Below, piece by piece: positions 20,511-35,547 of a DNA stretch of 64,000 nucleotides (its first letter is position 1; each line of letters begins with the position of its first letter). This DNA is from Citrobacter youngae ATCC 29220 (GTDB lineage: Bacteria > Pseudomonadota > Gammaproteobacteria > Enterobacterales > Enterobacteriaceae). A model generated the notes under the pieces. It was given only the letters and a program-made list of their open reading frames with translations. It was not told where the DNA came from and did not search any database. The stretch lies in NCBI RefSeq assembly GCF_000155975.1, contig NZ_GG730300.1, positions 598,159 to 662,158 on the forward strand, in the 5' to 3' direction. A program made the translations under genes and the position numbers.

Positions 20511-20672
20511 CTTTTATTACCCTTCGTGATGTGGTTATAGTAATCATAATTATTTGATTACATGGGGCAATATTTTATTGCCCTTTAATTTTTTGCTTTT
20601 GAAAGTGATTTTTTGTTTATTGCCACATTTTTAAGTGTTTTGTGCGATGGTTTTGTTATCTATATGTAAATT

Positions 20673-20688
20673 TTGACCAAATGGTCCA
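20673..20688. promoter_or_regulatory. RutR-type operator upstream of carAB P1
   Basis: TTGACCA-AA-TGGTCCA is a near-perfect palindrome matching the RutR consensus TTGACCAnnTGGTCAA. RutR binds pyrimidine-degradation signals (uracil) and acts at the car P1 promoter in E. coli. Confidence 0.75.
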
Positions 20689-20728
20689 CTTTTTTCTGCC
20701 GCAATTCCTGTTTTCATACTCTTTACCT

Positions 20729-20744
20729 TCCGCAAGCGTTTTCC
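20729..20744. promoter_or_regulatory. PurR box of carAB
   Basis: TCCGCAAGCGTTTTCC matches the PurR consensus ACGCAAACGTTTTC with one core difference. PurR mediates purine repression of car P1 in E. coli. Confidence 0.7.
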
Positions 20745-20830
20745 AGCGCAAGTTAGCTGATCTTTTTGCCTGTTAAATAGAGTGATTTATCCCAGTGGCG
20801 TAAAATAATAATAAAAATTGCCCTTTTGGG

Positions 20831-20859
20831 TAGACTTTTACGTGGGCTATCTCTAGAAT
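20831..20859 (+). promoter_or_regulatory. carAB promoter P1 (pyrimidine-regulated)
   Basis: TAGACT (20831-20836), 17 bases, TAGAAT (20854-20859). The TAGAATGCCGCCG context resembles the E. coli P1 -10 and start region as I remember it. Confidence 0.6.
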
Positions 20860-20894
20860 GCCGCCGTTTGCCAGAAATCCACAGGTAAGCAAAT

Positions 20895-20923
20895 TTGCAT
20901 TGATTCATGCCGTGTTAATGAAT
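20895..20923 (+). promoter_or_regulatory. carAB promoter P2 (arginine-regulated)
   Basis: TTGCAT (20895-20900) and a weak -10 (ATGAAT, 20918-20923) spaced by 17 bases. The -10 overlaps the first ArgR box, consistent with direct repression by arginine. Confidence 0.5.
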
Positions 20924-20955
20924 TAATATGCAAATAAAGTGAGTGAATATTCTCT
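20917..20955. promoter_or_regulatory. Tandem ArgR boxes at carAB P2
   Basis: Two 18-bp ARG boxes with the canonical 3-base spacing: AATGAATTAATATGCAAA (20917-20934) and AGTGAGTGAATATTCTCT (20938-20955), compared with WNTGAATWWWWATTCANW. The first is the better match. A hexameric ArgR would occupy the pair and block P2. Confidence 0.85.
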
Positions 20956-20965
20956 GGAGGGTGTT

Positions 20966-22114
20966 TTGATTAAGTCAGCGCTATTGGTTCTGGAAGACGG
21001 AACCCAGTTTCACGGTCGGGCCATAGGGGCAACGGGTTCGGCGGTTGGGGAAGTCGTTTTCAATACTTCAATGACCGGTTATCAAGAAATCCTCACTGAT
21101 CCTTCCTATTCCCGCCAAATCGTCACTCTTACTTATCCTCATATCGGTAATGTCGGCACCAATGAAGCCGATGCAGAATCTTCTCAGGTACACGCGCAAG
21201 GTCTGGTCATCCGTGACCTGCCGCTGATTGCCAGCAACTTCCGCGATACCGAAGACCTCTCTTCTTACCTGAAGCGCCATAACATTGTGGCGATTGCCGA
21301 TATCGATACCCGTAAGCTGACGCGCCTGCTGCGTGAAAAGGGCGCACAGAACGGCTGCATCATCGCGGGTGATAACCCGGATGCCGCGCTGGCGCTGGAA
21401 AAAGCGAAAGCCTTCCCGGGCCTGAACGGTATGGATCTGGCGAAAGAAGTGACCACCGCGGAGCCTTATAGCTGGACGCAGGGGAGCTGGACGCTGGCCG
21501 GTGACCTGCCGGAAGCTAAATCTGCCGATGAACTGCCGTTCCACGTTGTGGCTTACGATTTCGGCGCCAAACGTAACATTCTGCGTATGTTAGCGGACCG
21601 CGGCTGCCGCCTGACGGTGGTGCCAGCGAAAACCTCCGCTGAAGACGTTCTGAAAATGAATCCGGACGGCATCTTCTTGTCCAACGGCCCTGGCGACCCG
21701 GCACCGTGTGACTACGCGATTACCGCGATTCAGAAATTCCTCGAAACCGATATTCCGGTATTTGGCATCTGCCTCGGCCATCAGCTGTTGGCGCTGGCGA
21801 GCGGTGCGAAGACCATCAAGATGAAGTTTGGCCATCACGGCGGCAACCATCCGGTAAAAGATATTGATAACAACACCGTGATGATCACCGCGCAGAACCA
21901 CGGTTTTGCGGTCGATGAGGCTTCCATGCCTGCCAATCTGCGCGTGACCCACAAGTCGCTGTTCGACGGCACGCTGCAGGGGATTCATCGTACCGACAAA
22001 CCGGCGTTCAGCTTCCAGGGACACCCGGAGGCGAGCCCGGGCCCGCACGACGCTGCGCCGCTGTTCGACCACTTTATCGAGTTAATTGAGCAATACCGTC
22101 AGTCCGCGAAATAA
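20966..22114 (+). CDS. carA: Carbamoyl-phosphate synthase small (glutaminase) subunit
   Basis: The start is TTG at 20966, giving 382 residues as in E. coli, which also uses UUG. CTCTGGAGGG precedes it. An in-frame GTG at 20939 would begin within the ArgR box and is rejected. CarA hydrolyses glutamine and channels ammonia to CarB. The C-terminal class I amidotransferase domain has the nucleophile elbow [14 protein letters not shown] (Cys269 in E. coli), the supporting [11 protein letters not shown], and the His-Glu of the triad in [11 protein letters not shown]. The pathway feeds both pyrimidine and arginine synthesis, hence the dual promoters. It ends 17 bases before carB. Confidence 0.98.
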   Translation: MIKSALLVLEDGTQFHGRAIGATGSAVGEVVFNTSMTGYQEILTDPSYSRQIVTLTYPHIGNVGTNEADAESSQVHAQGLVIRDLPLIASNFRDTEDLSSYLKRHNIVAIADIDTRKLTRLLREKGAQNGCIIAGDNPDAALALEKAKAFPGLNGMDLAKEVTTAEPYSWTQGSWTLAGDLPEAKSADELPFHVVAYDFGAKRNILRMLADRGCRLTVVPAKTSAEDVLKMNPDGIFLSNGPGDPAPCDYAITAIQKFLETDIPVFGICLGHQLLALASGAKTIKMKFGHHGGNHPVKDIDNNTVMITAQNHGFAVDEASMPANLRVTHKSLFDGTLQGIHRTDKPAFSFQGHPEASPGPHDAAPLFDHFIELIEQYRQSAK

Positions 22115-22131
22115 TCAGGAGTAAAAGAGCC

Positions 22132-25356
<3,225 letters not shown>

Positions 25357-25410
25357 TAAACTGAAGATTCGGTGATATTTGCGTTAATTGGATCTGCAAT
25401 ATAAATTTGA

Positions 25411-25439
25411 AACGGTTCCTGCGAAGGAACCGTTTTTTT
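25411..25439 (+). terminator. Terminator of carAB
   Basis: AACGGTTCCT (25411-25420) pairs with AGGAACCGTT (25425-25434) around a GCGA loop, followed by TTTTT. It is a strong intrinsic terminator 55 bases after carB. Confidence 0.9.
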
Positions 25440-25632
25440 ATACCCTATCAGGTCATTCCTGGAGAAGTCCGTTTCCGTAACCACATTTTCAATGTAATAA
25501 GCACGATATTGCTCACACTAATCAACATTCAAGTCGCATACTATCCCTTATATCCACAATATTAATATGGCTTAGTTTTTATTAATTTGGACAGGCCGTA
25601 GCCAGATTTTTAATTTGTGAAATGGTGTGCTT

Positions 25633-26028
25633 ATGTGTGAAAAATATGTTGAAAGACCGCTTTATTTGTTAATTGCTGACTGGATGATGGCCGAGGATCG
25701 TTGGATCACCGCCAAAGAGATTTCCCGCCATTTTGATATTGAACACTGCAAAGCGATTAATACGCTCTCTTATATTTTGTCAGAAGTGAGTGAAATTGTT
25801 TGTGAAGTTAAGATGATCCCCAATCAAATAGCAGGGCGGGGCTGCCAGTGCCAGCGTCTGGTGAAGGTCATCAGCATTGATTCTCATCTCTACAGACGCT
25901 TGAATCACAATTTGCAGGAGAAAAAGGTGAGTTTGGCGAAAACGCCGCGCCTGTCTGCCGTTCCTCCAACAGAGCTCAACCGTGAGCAGAAATGGCAGAT
26001 GATGCTGTCAAAAAGCATGCGTCGCTAA
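25633..26028 (+). CDS. caiF: CaiF, carnitine-responsive transcription activator
   Basis: ATG at 25633 (MCEKYVERPLYLLIADWMM) gives 131 residues, the E. coli length; an in-frame GTG six bases earlier is not preferred. CaiF activates the divergent cai and fix operons in response to L-carnitine or crotonobetaine under anaerobiosis. The N-terminal helices (about 10-55) fit a helix-turn-helix. The end, LNREQKWQMMLSKSMRR, is conserved with E. coli. It reads toward the 3' end of the cai operon from its own promoter, in an AT-rich region after the carB terminator. E. coli caiF is CRP- and FNR-dependent; I did not identify those sites upstream of this gene. Confidence 0.95.
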   Translation: MCEKYVERPLYLLIADWMMAEDRWITAKEISRHFDIEHCKAINTLSYILSEVSEIVCEVKMIPNQIAGRGCQCQRLVKVISIDSHLYRRLNHNLQEKKVSLAKTPRLSAVPPTELNREQKWQMMLSKSMRR

Positions 26029-26068
26029 TGATTAGCTTGCCTGCTGGCAGCGTTAACGATGATTGACT

Positions 26069-26101
26069 CGTAGGCCGGATAAGCGTCAGCGCATCCGGCA
26101 T
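26069..26101. repeat. Single REP unit between caiF and caiE
   Basis: GTAGGCCGGATAAGCG...GCGCATCCGGCA is one REP palindrome between the convergent genes caiF and caiE. It may protect 3' ends of the two messages. Confidence 0.85.
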
Positions 26102-26104
26102 AAA

Positions 26105-26701
26105 TTACCGGGCTGATTTTGGCTTCACGTCCGTCGTGCCTTTCAGGCGCGGCCGGTTTTCTTCGACCTGCGTTAAGGGCTGCGTTTCATGTAGACCCGT
26201 CTGGCAGCGGATTGCAAGATCCTGGTACTCTTTGGTGTTCAGCCGCTTCCAGTGCAGTTCCTGGTCCGTGACTTCGCGCAGTACGCGAGCCGGTGAGCCA
26301 ACCAGCAACTGCCTTGCCTCCCCCTGAAATCCGGCTTTAACAAAGCTCATGGCGGCGACAATGCTCTGTGCGCCAATCACCGCGCCGTCCATAATGACGC
26401 TGTTCATGCCGATCAGCGCATCTCTGCCCACCACGCAACCGTGCAGGATTGCGCCATGGCCGATGTGCCCATTTTCATGCACGATGGTATCGGTGTCGCA
26501 GTAGCCGTGCATAATGCAGCCATCCTGCAGATTAGCCCCCGTTTCCAGGATCAGGCGACCATAGTCACCGCGCAGTGACGCGTGCGGCCCGATATATACG
26601 CCAGCGCCCACAATAACATCGCCAATCAGGACGGCGCTCGGGTGGACAAACGCCTCCGGGTGCACCACGGGGATCAGGCCTTCAAACGCGTAGTAGCTCA
26701 T
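26105..26701 (-). CDS. caiE: CaiE, carnitine pathway hexapeptide-repeat protein
   Basis: The 198-residue protein (E. coli 196) is a gamma-class carbonic-anhydrase-like left-handed beta-helix. The hexapeptide repeats are clear: [75 protein letters not shown]. The conserved metal-ligand histidines lie in MHGY and [11 protein letters not shown]. Its role in carnitine metabolism is auxiliary; it has been proposed to help CaiB/CaiD or make a cofactor, but is not well defined. It is the last cai gene, behind a REP element after caiD. Confidence 0.95.
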   Translation of the reverse strand: MSYYAFEGLIPVVHPEAFVHPSAVLIGDVIVGAGVYIGPHASLRGDYGRLILETGANLQDGCIMHGYCDTDTIVHENGHIGHGAILHGCVVGRDALIGMNSVIMDGAVIGAQSIVAAMSFVKAGFQGEARQLLVGSPARVLREVTDQELHWKRLNTKEYQDLAIRCQTGLHETQPLTQVEENRPRLKGTTDVKPKSAR

Positions 26702-26720
26702 GGTTTTATCTCGGTTTTAT

Positions 26721-26802
26721 TGCCGGATGGCGGCGTAAACACCTTATCCGGCCTACGGTTGTGCATGCGTTGTAGGCCGGACAAGCGAAGCGCCATCCGG
26801 CA
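26721..26802. repeat. REP/BIME pair inside the cai operon (caiE-caiD)
   Basis: Two opposed REP units (TGCCGGATGGCGG...TTATCCGGCCTAC and GTAGGCCGGACAAGCG...GCCATCCGGCA) fill most of the 109-base gap between caiD and caiE, within one operon. Confidence 0.9.
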
Positions 26803-26810
26803 TCGTCACA

Positions 26811-27596
26811 TTAACGGCCTTTCCACACCGGATCGCGTTTTTCGGCAAACGCCTGCGGGCCTTCGAGGGCATCTTCCGAGTGCAGTACCGACGGATAGTG
26901 CTTCAGTACGCCGCTGCGGATGTAACGGTAGCCTTCTTCCACCGGCATTTCGCTGGTCGCGCGATAAATCTCTTTCAGCGCCGCGATCGCCAGCGGGGCG
27001 CTATTCACCAGCTGTTGCGCCAGTTCGCGCGCGCTATCCATCAGTTCGCTCTGGCTGACAACGCGGTTAACGATACCCCAACGCAGCGCTTCTTCGGCGC
27101 TCATGCGTCTGCCGGTCATTACCATTTCATTGACGATAGCCGGCGGCAGCAGCTTAGGCAGACGCAATACGCCGCCGCTGTCAGGCACGATGCCGAGCTT
27201 GGCTTCCGGCAGCGCGAAGCTGGCGTTTTCCGTGCAGACAATAAAGTCCGCCGCCAGCGCCAGCTCAAAACCGCCGCCAAACGCGTAGCCGTTTACCGCG
27301 GCGATGACCGGCTTATTGAGGTCGAAAACTTCGGTTAAACCGGCAAAGCCGCCCGGGCCAAAATCAGCATCCGGCGCTTCACCTTCCGCCGCCGCTTTTA
27401 AGTCCCAGCCAGCGGAAAAGAATTTCTCACCGCCGCCGGTGATAATTGCGACGCGCAACTCCGGGTCGTCACGAAAATTAAGAAAAGCTTCACCCATCGC
27501 AAAACTGGTTTTGGCATCAATGGCATTGGCTTTAGGTCGGTCGAGGGTAATTTCCAGGATCGGGCCATTACGGGTCAGATGTAATGATTCACTCAT
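26811..27596 (-). CDS. caiD: Carnitinyl-CoA dehydratase
   Basis: The 261-residue crotonase-superfamily enzyme has the E. coli length. It hydrates crotonobetainyl-CoA to L-carnitinyl-CoA and back. The oxyanion-hole elements are in [16 protein letters not shown] (about 60-75) and [19 protein letters not shown] (about 105-125), with catalytic acidic residues in [14 protein letters not shown] (Glu near 130). It is cytosolic. It is followed after 109 bases by caiE and preceded 55 bases upstream by caiC. Confidence 0.98.
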   Translation of the reverse strand: MSESLHLTRNGPILEITLDRPKANAIDAKTSFAMGEAFLNFRDDPELRVAIITGGGEKFFSAGWDLKAAAEGEAPDADFGPGGFAGLTEVFDLNKPVIAAVNGYAFGGGFELALAADFIVCTENASFALPEAKLGIVPDSGGVLRLPKLLPPAIVNEMVMTGRRMSAEEALRWGIVNRVVSQSELMDSARELAQQLVNSAPLAIAALKEIYRATSEMPVEEGYRYIRSGVLKHYPSVLHSEDALEGPQAFAEKRDPVWKGR

Positions 27597-27624
27597 AGTT
27601 CATCTCCATGATAAATAGGTTTCC

Positions 27625-27645
27625 CGGCAGGAGATATTCCTGCCG
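27625..27645 (-). other. Hairpin between caiC and caiD
   Basis: CGGCAGGA (27625-27632) and TCCTGCCG (27638-27645) form a perfect 8-bp stem with a 5-base loop in the 55-base intercistronic gap. There is no U-tract, so an mRNA-processing or stability function is more likely than termination. Confidence 0.6.
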
Positions 27646-27651
27646 AAAGGT

Positions 27652-29205
27652 TTATTTCAGATTTTTTTTGATTATTTTTCCTGAACAATTGCGCGGCAGG
27701 TCGGTTCTGATCTCCATAAAAGAGGGAACCTTGAATTTCGCCATATTGTTTTCGCAGAAGCTGAAGAACTCGGCTTCGCTTAATGTTTCACCTTCATTAA
27801 GGACAATAAAAGCTTTAATGGCTTCATCACGGATCGCGTCTTTAATACCGACAACCACAATGTCCTGAATTTTCGGATGTGCAGAAATAATATTTTCCAG
27901 CTCGACGCAGGAGACATTTTCCCCGCCGCGTTTAATCATGTTGCAGCGTCTGTCAACGAAATAGAAATAGCCATCCTCATCCTGATAACCCGAATCGCCG
28001 GTATGTAACCAGCCCCCGGCTTCCAGCGATTTGGCGGTTGCCTCCGGCTGCATATAATACTCTTTGAAGATAGTTTTCCCGGGGATGCCTTTAATACAGA
28101 TTTCGCCAATTTCTCCGGCGGGAACGGGGCGATTTTGATCGTCGCGGATTTCGGCTTCATAGGTAAAACCCACGCGACCAATGGAAGGCCAGCGCCGTTT
28201 GTCTCCTGGGCGATCGCCAATAATTCCGACGATGGTTTCAGTCATACCATAGGAGGTCAGCAGCCTGACGCCAAAGCGTTCGATAAAGGCGTCTTTTTCC
28301 TGCGCGGATAAATTGAGATAGAACATCACTTCGCGCAGGTGATGCTGCCTGTCCGTTGGCGCCGCGGGCTGGACCATCAGCGTGCGGATCATCATCGGGA
28401 TGCACTCGGTCACCGTCGCCTGATATTTACGTACCTGATCCCAAAAGGCGCGGGCGCTGTACTTCTCCAGGAGCACAAAGGTGCTGCCTGCGGAAAATGC
28501 CGGCATGGCGGCGGTACACTGACAGTCGATATGAAAAGCGGGCATCACCGTCATGTACACGTCATCATTACGCAGGGCGATTTGCCAGGCAGAGTAATAG
28601 CCCGCAAAGCGCAGGTTATAGTGGGTGATAACCACCCCTTTTGGACGCGAGGTGGTGCCTGAGGTAAACAGAATTTCCGCCGTATCGTCGGTGGATAGCG
28701 CTGGCGTGTAGACCAGCGTGGCCGACTGGCGGGCCTGCAGTTGGGTAAAGTGGCTCACGCCATCGTCAGCCGGAACGTGCTCGCCAATCAGACAGATATG
28801 ATTGAGCGGAGTGCTGTTTTCCTGCCGTATCTGGCGGTACATAGGATAAAACTGGGCGCTGGTGACCAGCAGACTTACCTGGCTGTTTTGCAGGATCCAG
28901 GCGCTTTCTTCAGCCAACAGGCGGGCATTGATCGGCACCATAATGGCGCCAATTTTTGCCAGCCCAAACCAGCAAAAGATGAATTCCGGACAGTTATCCA
29001 GATGCAGTGCGACCTTGTCACCCTTACGGATCCCTAAGGAATGGAAAAGGTTCGCCGTGCGGTTAATCTCTTCATTGAGCGAGGCATAGCTAAACTGCCG
29101 AACGACTCCTTCGCAGGATTCGAAAATTAACGCCGTTTTATCTCCGTACACCCCGGCCAGGTCGTCCCACATCTGACGTAAGTTTTGTCCGCCAACGATA
29201 TCCAT
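27652..29205 (-). CDS. caiC: Carnitine/crotonobetaine CoA ligase
   Basis: The 517-residue ATP-dependent acyl-CoA synthetase of the ANL superfamily has the E. coli length. It activates carnitine, crotonobetaine or gamma-butyrobetaine to the CoA esters, priming the cycle later run by CaiB. The AMP-binding P-loop is [23 protein letters not shown] (about 165-190). The A5 motif TSYGMTETI, the hinge [34 protein letters not shown] and the C-terminal lysine [15 protein letters not shown] are all present. It follows caiB by 61 bases and precedes caiD. Confidence 0.98.
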   Translation of the reverse strand: MDIVGGQNLRQMWDDLAGVYGDKTALIFESCEGVVRQFSYASLNEEINRTANLFHSLGIRKGDKVALHLDNCPEFIFCWFGLAKIGAIMVPINARLLAEESAWILQNSQVSLLVTSAQFYPMYRQIRQENSTPLNHICLIGEHVPADDGVSHFTQLQARQSATLVYTPALSTDDTAEILFTSGTTSRPKGVVITHYNLRFAGYYSAWQIALRNDDVYMTVMPAFHIDCQCTAAMPAFSAGSTFVLLEKYSARAFWDQVRKYQATVTECIPMMIRTLMVQPAAPTDRQHHLREVMFYLNLSAQEKDAFIERFGVRLLTSYGMTETIVGIIGDRPGDKRRWPSIGRVGFTYEAEIRDDQNRPVPAGEIGEICIKGIPGKTIFKEYYMQPEATAKSLEAGGWLHTGDSGYQDEDGYFYFVDRRCNMIKRGGENVSCVELENIISAHPKIQDIVVVGIKDAIRDEAIKAFIVLNEGETLSEAEFFSFCENNMAKFKVPSFMEIRTDLPRNCSGKIIKKNLK

Positions 29206-29234
29206 ATTGCTTTATCCACTGAAATCAGGCGTGA

Positions 29235-29259
29235 GCGCTAACCAAGAGCGGGTTAGCGC
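29235..29259 (-). other. Hairpin between caiB and caiC
   Basis: GCGCTAACC (29235-29243) and GGTTAGCGC (29251-29259) form a perfect 9-bp stem in the 61-base gap. It is not a REP element and has no U-tract. Confidence 0.6.
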
Positions 29260-29266
29260 GTCGCGT

Positions 29267-30595
<1,329 letters not shown>

Positions 30596-31738
30596 TTAGC
30601 GGTATTGCTTGAGTACCGCACGACCCAACGTCAGGATCTGCATTTCATCAGAACCACCAGAAACACGGTCAACGCGCAGGTCACGCCAGAAGCGTGTGAT
30701 GCGATGGTTACCCGCGATGCCCACGCCGCCCAGTACCTGCATGGCGGTGTCTACCACTTCAAACGCGGCATTGGCGCAGAAGTATTTGCACATTGCCGCG
30801 TCACCGGAGGTAATGGTGCCGTTATCCGCTTTCCATGCAGCTTCCAGCAGCATGTTCTTCATGGAGTTCAGTTTGATCGCCATGTGCGCAAACTTCTCCT
30901 GAATCAGCTGGAAACGGCCGATCGTTTCGCCAAACTGTACGCGCTGATTGGCGTAGCGCGCGGCGTCTTCAAACGCGCACATCGCCGTACCGTAGTTGGT
31001 CAGCGCGACGAGGAAGCGTTCATGGTCAAACTCTTCTTTCACGCGGTTGAAGCCGTTACCTTCCCGACCGAACATGTCTTTCTCGTCCAGTTCAACGTCG
31101 TCAAAGGTGATTTCACAGCAGCTATCCATGCGCAGACCGAGTTTCTCCAGCTTGTTGACCTTGATACCCGCTTTGCTCATGTCAACAAACCATTCGGTAT
31201 AAACAGGTTTATCCGGCGATGCGCCGTCTCTCGCCATCACCACAATGTACGGGGTGTAGGCGCTACTGGTGATAAAGCACTTACTGCCATTAAGATAAAC
31301 CTTACCATTTTTGCGTGTATAAGTGGTTTTCAGACTGCCAACATCCGATCCCGCTCCCGGTTCGGTAATGGCAGAGTTCCACATTTGCTTGCCGGTGCCC
31401 TGGAATGCCATGATTTTATCAATCTGCTCCTGGGTACCTTCACGCAGGAAAGTGTTAAAACCTCCCGGCAATTGGTACAACACGTAAGTTGGCGCGCCAA
31501 GACGACCCAGCTCCATCCAGACCGCGGCTACGGTGACGAAACCGGCTTCCAGACCGCCGTGTTCTTCCGGGATCAGCAGGCTGTCGATGCCCATATCCGC
31601 CAGCGCTTTAACAAAACGCTCAGGGTAGACGCTGTCGCGATCGCACTCGGCAAAATAAGCTTCCCAGTTCTCACTGGCCATCAGTTCACGAATACCGGCG
31701 ACAAACAGTTCCTGCTCGTCATTTAAGTTGAAATCCAT
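30596..31738 (-). CDS. caiA: Crotonobetainyl-CoA reductase (acyl-CoA dehydrogenase family)
   Basis: The 380-residue FAD flavoprotein has the E. coli length. It reduces crotonobetainyl-CoA to gamma-butyrobetainyl-CoA, the electron-accepting step of anaerobic carnitine respiration. The acyl-CoA dehydrogenase motifs are [22 protein letters not shown] (FAD/substrate), the [19 protein letters not shown] strand and the C-terminal [20 protein letters not shown]...[18 protein letters not shown]. Electrons are thought to come through FixABCX, encoded divergently in this window. It lies 34 bases downstream of caiT. A 392-codon antisense frame here is a shadow. Confidence 0.98.
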   Translation of the reverse strand: MDFNLNDEQELFVAGIRELMASENWEAYFAECDRDSVYPERFVKALADMGIDSLLIPEEHGGLEAGFVTVAAVWMELGRLGAPTYVLYQLPGGFNTFLREGTQEQIDKIMAFQGTGKQMWNSAITEPGAGSDVGSLKTTYTRKNGKVYLNGSKCFITSSAYTPYIVVMARDGASPDKPVYTEWFVDMSKAGIKVNKLEKLGLRMDSCCEITFDDVELDEKDMFGREGNGFNRVKEEFDHERFLVALTNYGTAMCAFEDAARYANQRVQFGETIGRFQLIQEKFAHMAIKLNSMKNMLLEAAWKADNGTITSGDAAMCKYFCANAAFEVVDTAMQVLGGVGIAGNHRITRFWRDLRVDRVSGGSDEMQILTLGRAVLKQYR

Positions 31739-31772
31739 CTTTCAGCCTCTTGATCAATTGGGTTAATTAGAA

Positions 31773-33317
<1,545 letters not shown>

Positions 33318-33411
33318 TTATTTGGCATTCCCGTTTTTGCTGTTTTGTGTATTTATTATTAATAATTTGTTGATAGCTATTTAACCTCTGGGGCGCCGCG
33401 GTGAGTAACTC

Positions 33412-33417
33412 ATAATG
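33412..33417 (-). promoter_or_regulatory. Predicted -10 element of the caiTABCDE promoter
   Basis: On the minus strand CATTAT at 33412-33417 would give a start near 33405. The CRP site centre (33446.5) is then at -41.5, the class II activation position. Inferred geometry; no good -35 is present, as expected. Confidence 0.55.
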
Positions 33418-33438
33418 GGTATTCACTACGGTCAGTTC

Positions 33439-33454
33439 TGTGATGCAAATCACA
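33439..33454. promoter_or_regulatory. CRP-binding site for cai
   Basis: TGTGATGCAAATCACA is a perfect TGTGA-N6-TCACA palindrome, the strongest CRP site I see in the window. It explains the known cAMP-CRP dependence of the carnitine operons. Confidence 0.85.
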
Positions 33455-33550
33455 TTTTTCCATGCTGATGATTTTGCTGGGGAATTTGTGATTTTTATTG
33501 ATAAATCATTGGCTTGTGCTTGGTTTTTTAACTTTTATAACCTCTTTGCG

Positions 33551-33583
33551 TTCAATATTGTTGAACCCGCAGACAATATTGAA
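33551..33583. promoter_or_regulatory. CaiF-type operator 1
   Basis: TTCAATATTG (33551-33560) and CAATATTGAA (33574-33583) are exact inverted repeats with a 13-base spacer. This fits what I recall of the E. coli CaiF site (an 11-bp imperfect inverted repeat with a 13-base gap). Confidence 0.7.
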
Positions 33584-33607
33584 AATTTTCATATTTGACG
33601 TGTTTCT

Positions 33608-33640
33608 TTCAATATTGGTGAGGCATGTAACACTATTGAA
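33608..33640. promoter_or_regulatory. CaiF-type operator 2
   Basis: TTCAATATTG (33608-33617) and CACTATTGAA (33631-33640) again have a 13-base spacer with one mismatch between arms. Its centre is 57 bases from that of operator 1. Confidence 0.7.
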
Positions 33641-33666
33641 AGTTACGAATTTCAATGTGTGACATT

Positions 33667-33676
33667 TTCAATATTG
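33667..33676. promoter_or_regulatory. Isolated CaiF-like half-site
   Basis: A third exact TTCAATATTG copy. The position where its partner should fall (33690-33699) reads TATTTCCGAA, only about half matching. A weaker half-site-like TTCAATGTGT lies at 33651-33660. Confidence 0.45.
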
Positions 33677-33770
33677 GTGATTAATGTTTTATTTCCGAAT
33701 TAAAGAGCGTGATATCTGTATTTAACTCCGCCGATATAAATACGTTTCCTTCATGATTTTTGGAGATGCA

Positions 33771-34541
33771 ATGAAGATAATTACTTGCTACAAATGCGTA
33801 CCTGATGAACAGGATATTGCGATTAATAATGCTGATGGTTCACTCGATTTCAGCAAAGCAGACGGCAAAATCAGCCAATACGATCTGAATGCGATTGAAG
33901 CTGCTTGCCAGTTAAAACAGCAGGTGGGAGAGGCTCAGGTGATCGCCATGAGCGTCGGCGGCAAAGCGCTGACCAATGCAAAAGGGCGTAAAGATGTGCT
34001 CTCCCGTGGCCCTGATGAACTGATTGTCGTGATTGACGATCAATTTGAGCAGGCGCTGCCGCAACAAACCGCTACCGCGCTGGCCGCCGCCGCGCAAAAA
34101 ACAGGGTTCGATCTCCTTATCTGCGGCGACGGTTCTTCCGATCTTTATGCTCAGCAGGTTGGTTTGCTGGTGGGCGAAACGCTGAACGTTCCGGCGATTA
34201 ACGGCGTGAGTAAGATCCTCTCCCTTACCGACAGCACGCTGACGGTAGAGCGCGAACTGGAAGATGAAGTCGAAACATTGAGCATCCCGCTCCCGGCGGT
34301 GATCGCGGTTTCAACCGACATCAACACCCCACAAATCCCTTCGATGAAAGCCATTCTGGGCGCGGCGAAAAAACCGGTTCAGGTCTGGTCGCCTACGGAT
34401 ATCGGGCTGAATAGCGTACCCGCGTATTCCGCACAGCAGGTTGCTGCACCGAAGCAACGCGAGCGTCAGCGCGTGGTGATTGAAGGTGACGGTGAAGAAC
34501 AGATTGCCGCGTTTGTCGAGAATCTTCGCAAAATCATTTAA
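33771..34541 (+). CDS. fixA: FixA, electron-transfer flavoprotein beta-type subunit
   Basis: ATG at 33771 with TGGAGATGCA upstream gives 256 residues ([16 protein letters not shown]), as in E. coli; the frame six codons longer is rejected. FixA pairs with FixB as an ETF-like heterodimer carrying FAD, supplying electrons to CaiA. The AANHN-like [16 protein letters not shown] and the nucleotide-binding [19 protein letters not shown] segments are typical of the ETF beta family. It heads the fixABCX operon, divergent from cai and under the same CRP/CaiF control region. Confidence 0.97.
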   Translation: MKIITCYKCVPDEQDIAINNADGSLDFSKADGKISQYDLNAIEAACQLKQQVGEAQVIAMSVGGKALTNAKGRKDVLSRGPDELIVVIDDQFEQALPQQTATALAAAAQKTGFDLLICGDGSSDLYAQQVGLLVGETLNVPAINGVSKILSLTDSTLTVERELEDEVETLSIPLPAVIAVSTDINTPQIPSMKAILGAAKKPVQVWSPTDIGLNSVPAYSAQQVAAPKQRERQRVVIEGDGEEQIAAFVENLRKII

Positions 34542-34556
34542 TTATCAGGGGATGTT

Positions 34557-35498
34557 ATGAACAAGTTTTCCAGTGTCTGGGTATTCAGCGATACCCCTTC
34601 TCGTCTGCCGGAACTGATGAATGGCGCGCAGGCTGTAGGTGAAAAAGTTAACACATTCGTACTGAATGAGGCTGATAGCGCGACGGCATGCCAGCTGGGT
34701 GCGGATCATGTCTGGTTGCTTAGCGGTAAGCCAGACGATCGTATGGTGGAAGATTACGCGGCTGTGATGGCGGAGACTATTCGTCAGCACAGCGAGGGTG
34801 GCGCGGTGCTGCTGCCCAATACGCGTCGCGGCAAGCTGCTGGCGGCAAAGCTGGGCTTTCGCTTGTCGGCTGCGGTTTCCAACGACGCCAGCGAAGTCGC
34901 CCTGCAGGATGGAAAAGCGGCGGTTAAACATATGGTCTACGGCGGCCTGGCGATAGGGGCAGAAACCATCGCTTCGCCGTTTGCCGTGATAACGGTCAGC
35001 AGCGGAACGTTTGACGCCCAACAGCCGGATGCCGCTCGCAGCGGCGAGATGCACACCGTGCAGTGGCAGGCTCCGGCCGTCGCCGTGACCCGCACCGCAA
35101 CCCAGGCGCGTCAGAGCAACAGCGTCGACCTCGACAAAGCGCGTCTGGTGGTCAGCGTGGGACGCGGTATCGGCAGCAAAGACAATATCTCGCTGGCGGA
35201 AGCGCTGTGCCAGGCGATTGGCGCGGAGCTGGCCTGTTCGCGTCCGGTGGCGGAAAACGAGAAGTGGATGGAGCACGAACGTTACGTGGGTATCTCCAAT
35301 CTGATGCTCAAACCTGAACTGTATCTGGCCGTGGGGATCTCCGGGCAGATCCAACACATGGTCGGCGCCAACGGCGCGCAGACGATTTTCGCGATCAATA
35401 AAGATAAAAATGCGCCGATTTTCCAGTATGCGGATTATGGCATCGTTGGCGATGCGCTGAAGATCCTGCCTGCGCTGACGGCTGCATTAGCGCGCTAA
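34557..35498 (+). CDS. fixB: FixB, electron-transfer flavoprotein alpha-type subunit
   Basis: The 313-residue protein has the E. coli length. The C-terminal FAD-binding domain of ETF-alpha is clear: [39 protein letters not shown] followed by [54 protein letters not shown]. It forms the flavoprotein dimer with FixA, 15 bases upstream. A hairpin lies in the 49-base gap before fixC. Confidence 0.97.
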   Translation: MNKFSSVWVFSDTPSRLPELMNGAQAVGEKVNTFVLNEADSATACQLGADHVWLLSGKPDDRMVEDYAAVMAETIRQHSEGGAVLLPNTRRGKLLAAKLGFRLSAAVSNDASEVALQDGKAAVKHMVYGGLAIGAETIASPFAVITVSSGTFDAQQPDAARSGEMHTVQWQAPAVAVTRTATQARQSNSVDLDKARLVVSVGRGIGSKDNISLAEALCQAIGAELACSRPVAENEKWMEHERYVGISNLMLKPELYLAVGISGQIQHMVGANGAQTIFAINKDKNAPIFQYADYGIVGDALKILPALTAALAR

Positions 35499-35507
35499 AC
35501 CATTTCG

Positions 35508-35531
35508 GGCAGGATGCGAAGGTATCCTGCC
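35508..35531 (+). other. Hairpin between fixB and fixC
   Basis: GGCAGGAT (35508-35515) and ATCCTGCC (35524-35531) form a perfect 8-bp stem with an 8-base loop in the 49-base intercistronic gap, just ahead of the fixC Shine-Dalgarno (ACAGGAG). No U-tract follows. Confidence 0.6.
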
Positions 35532-35547
35532 GCTGACAGGAGTACGT

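Larger units (their letters stand above)
20511..20965. promoter_or_regulatory. carAB control region
   Basis: The 455 bases between dapB and carA have no gene. They hold the multi-layer carAB control region: a RutR-type box, a PurR box, promoter P1, and promoter P2 with tandem ArgR boxes, each listed separately. The upstream part (20511-20670) is strongly AT-rich and would suit IHF and PepA binding, which are known in E. coli but not identified here. Confidence 0.8.
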
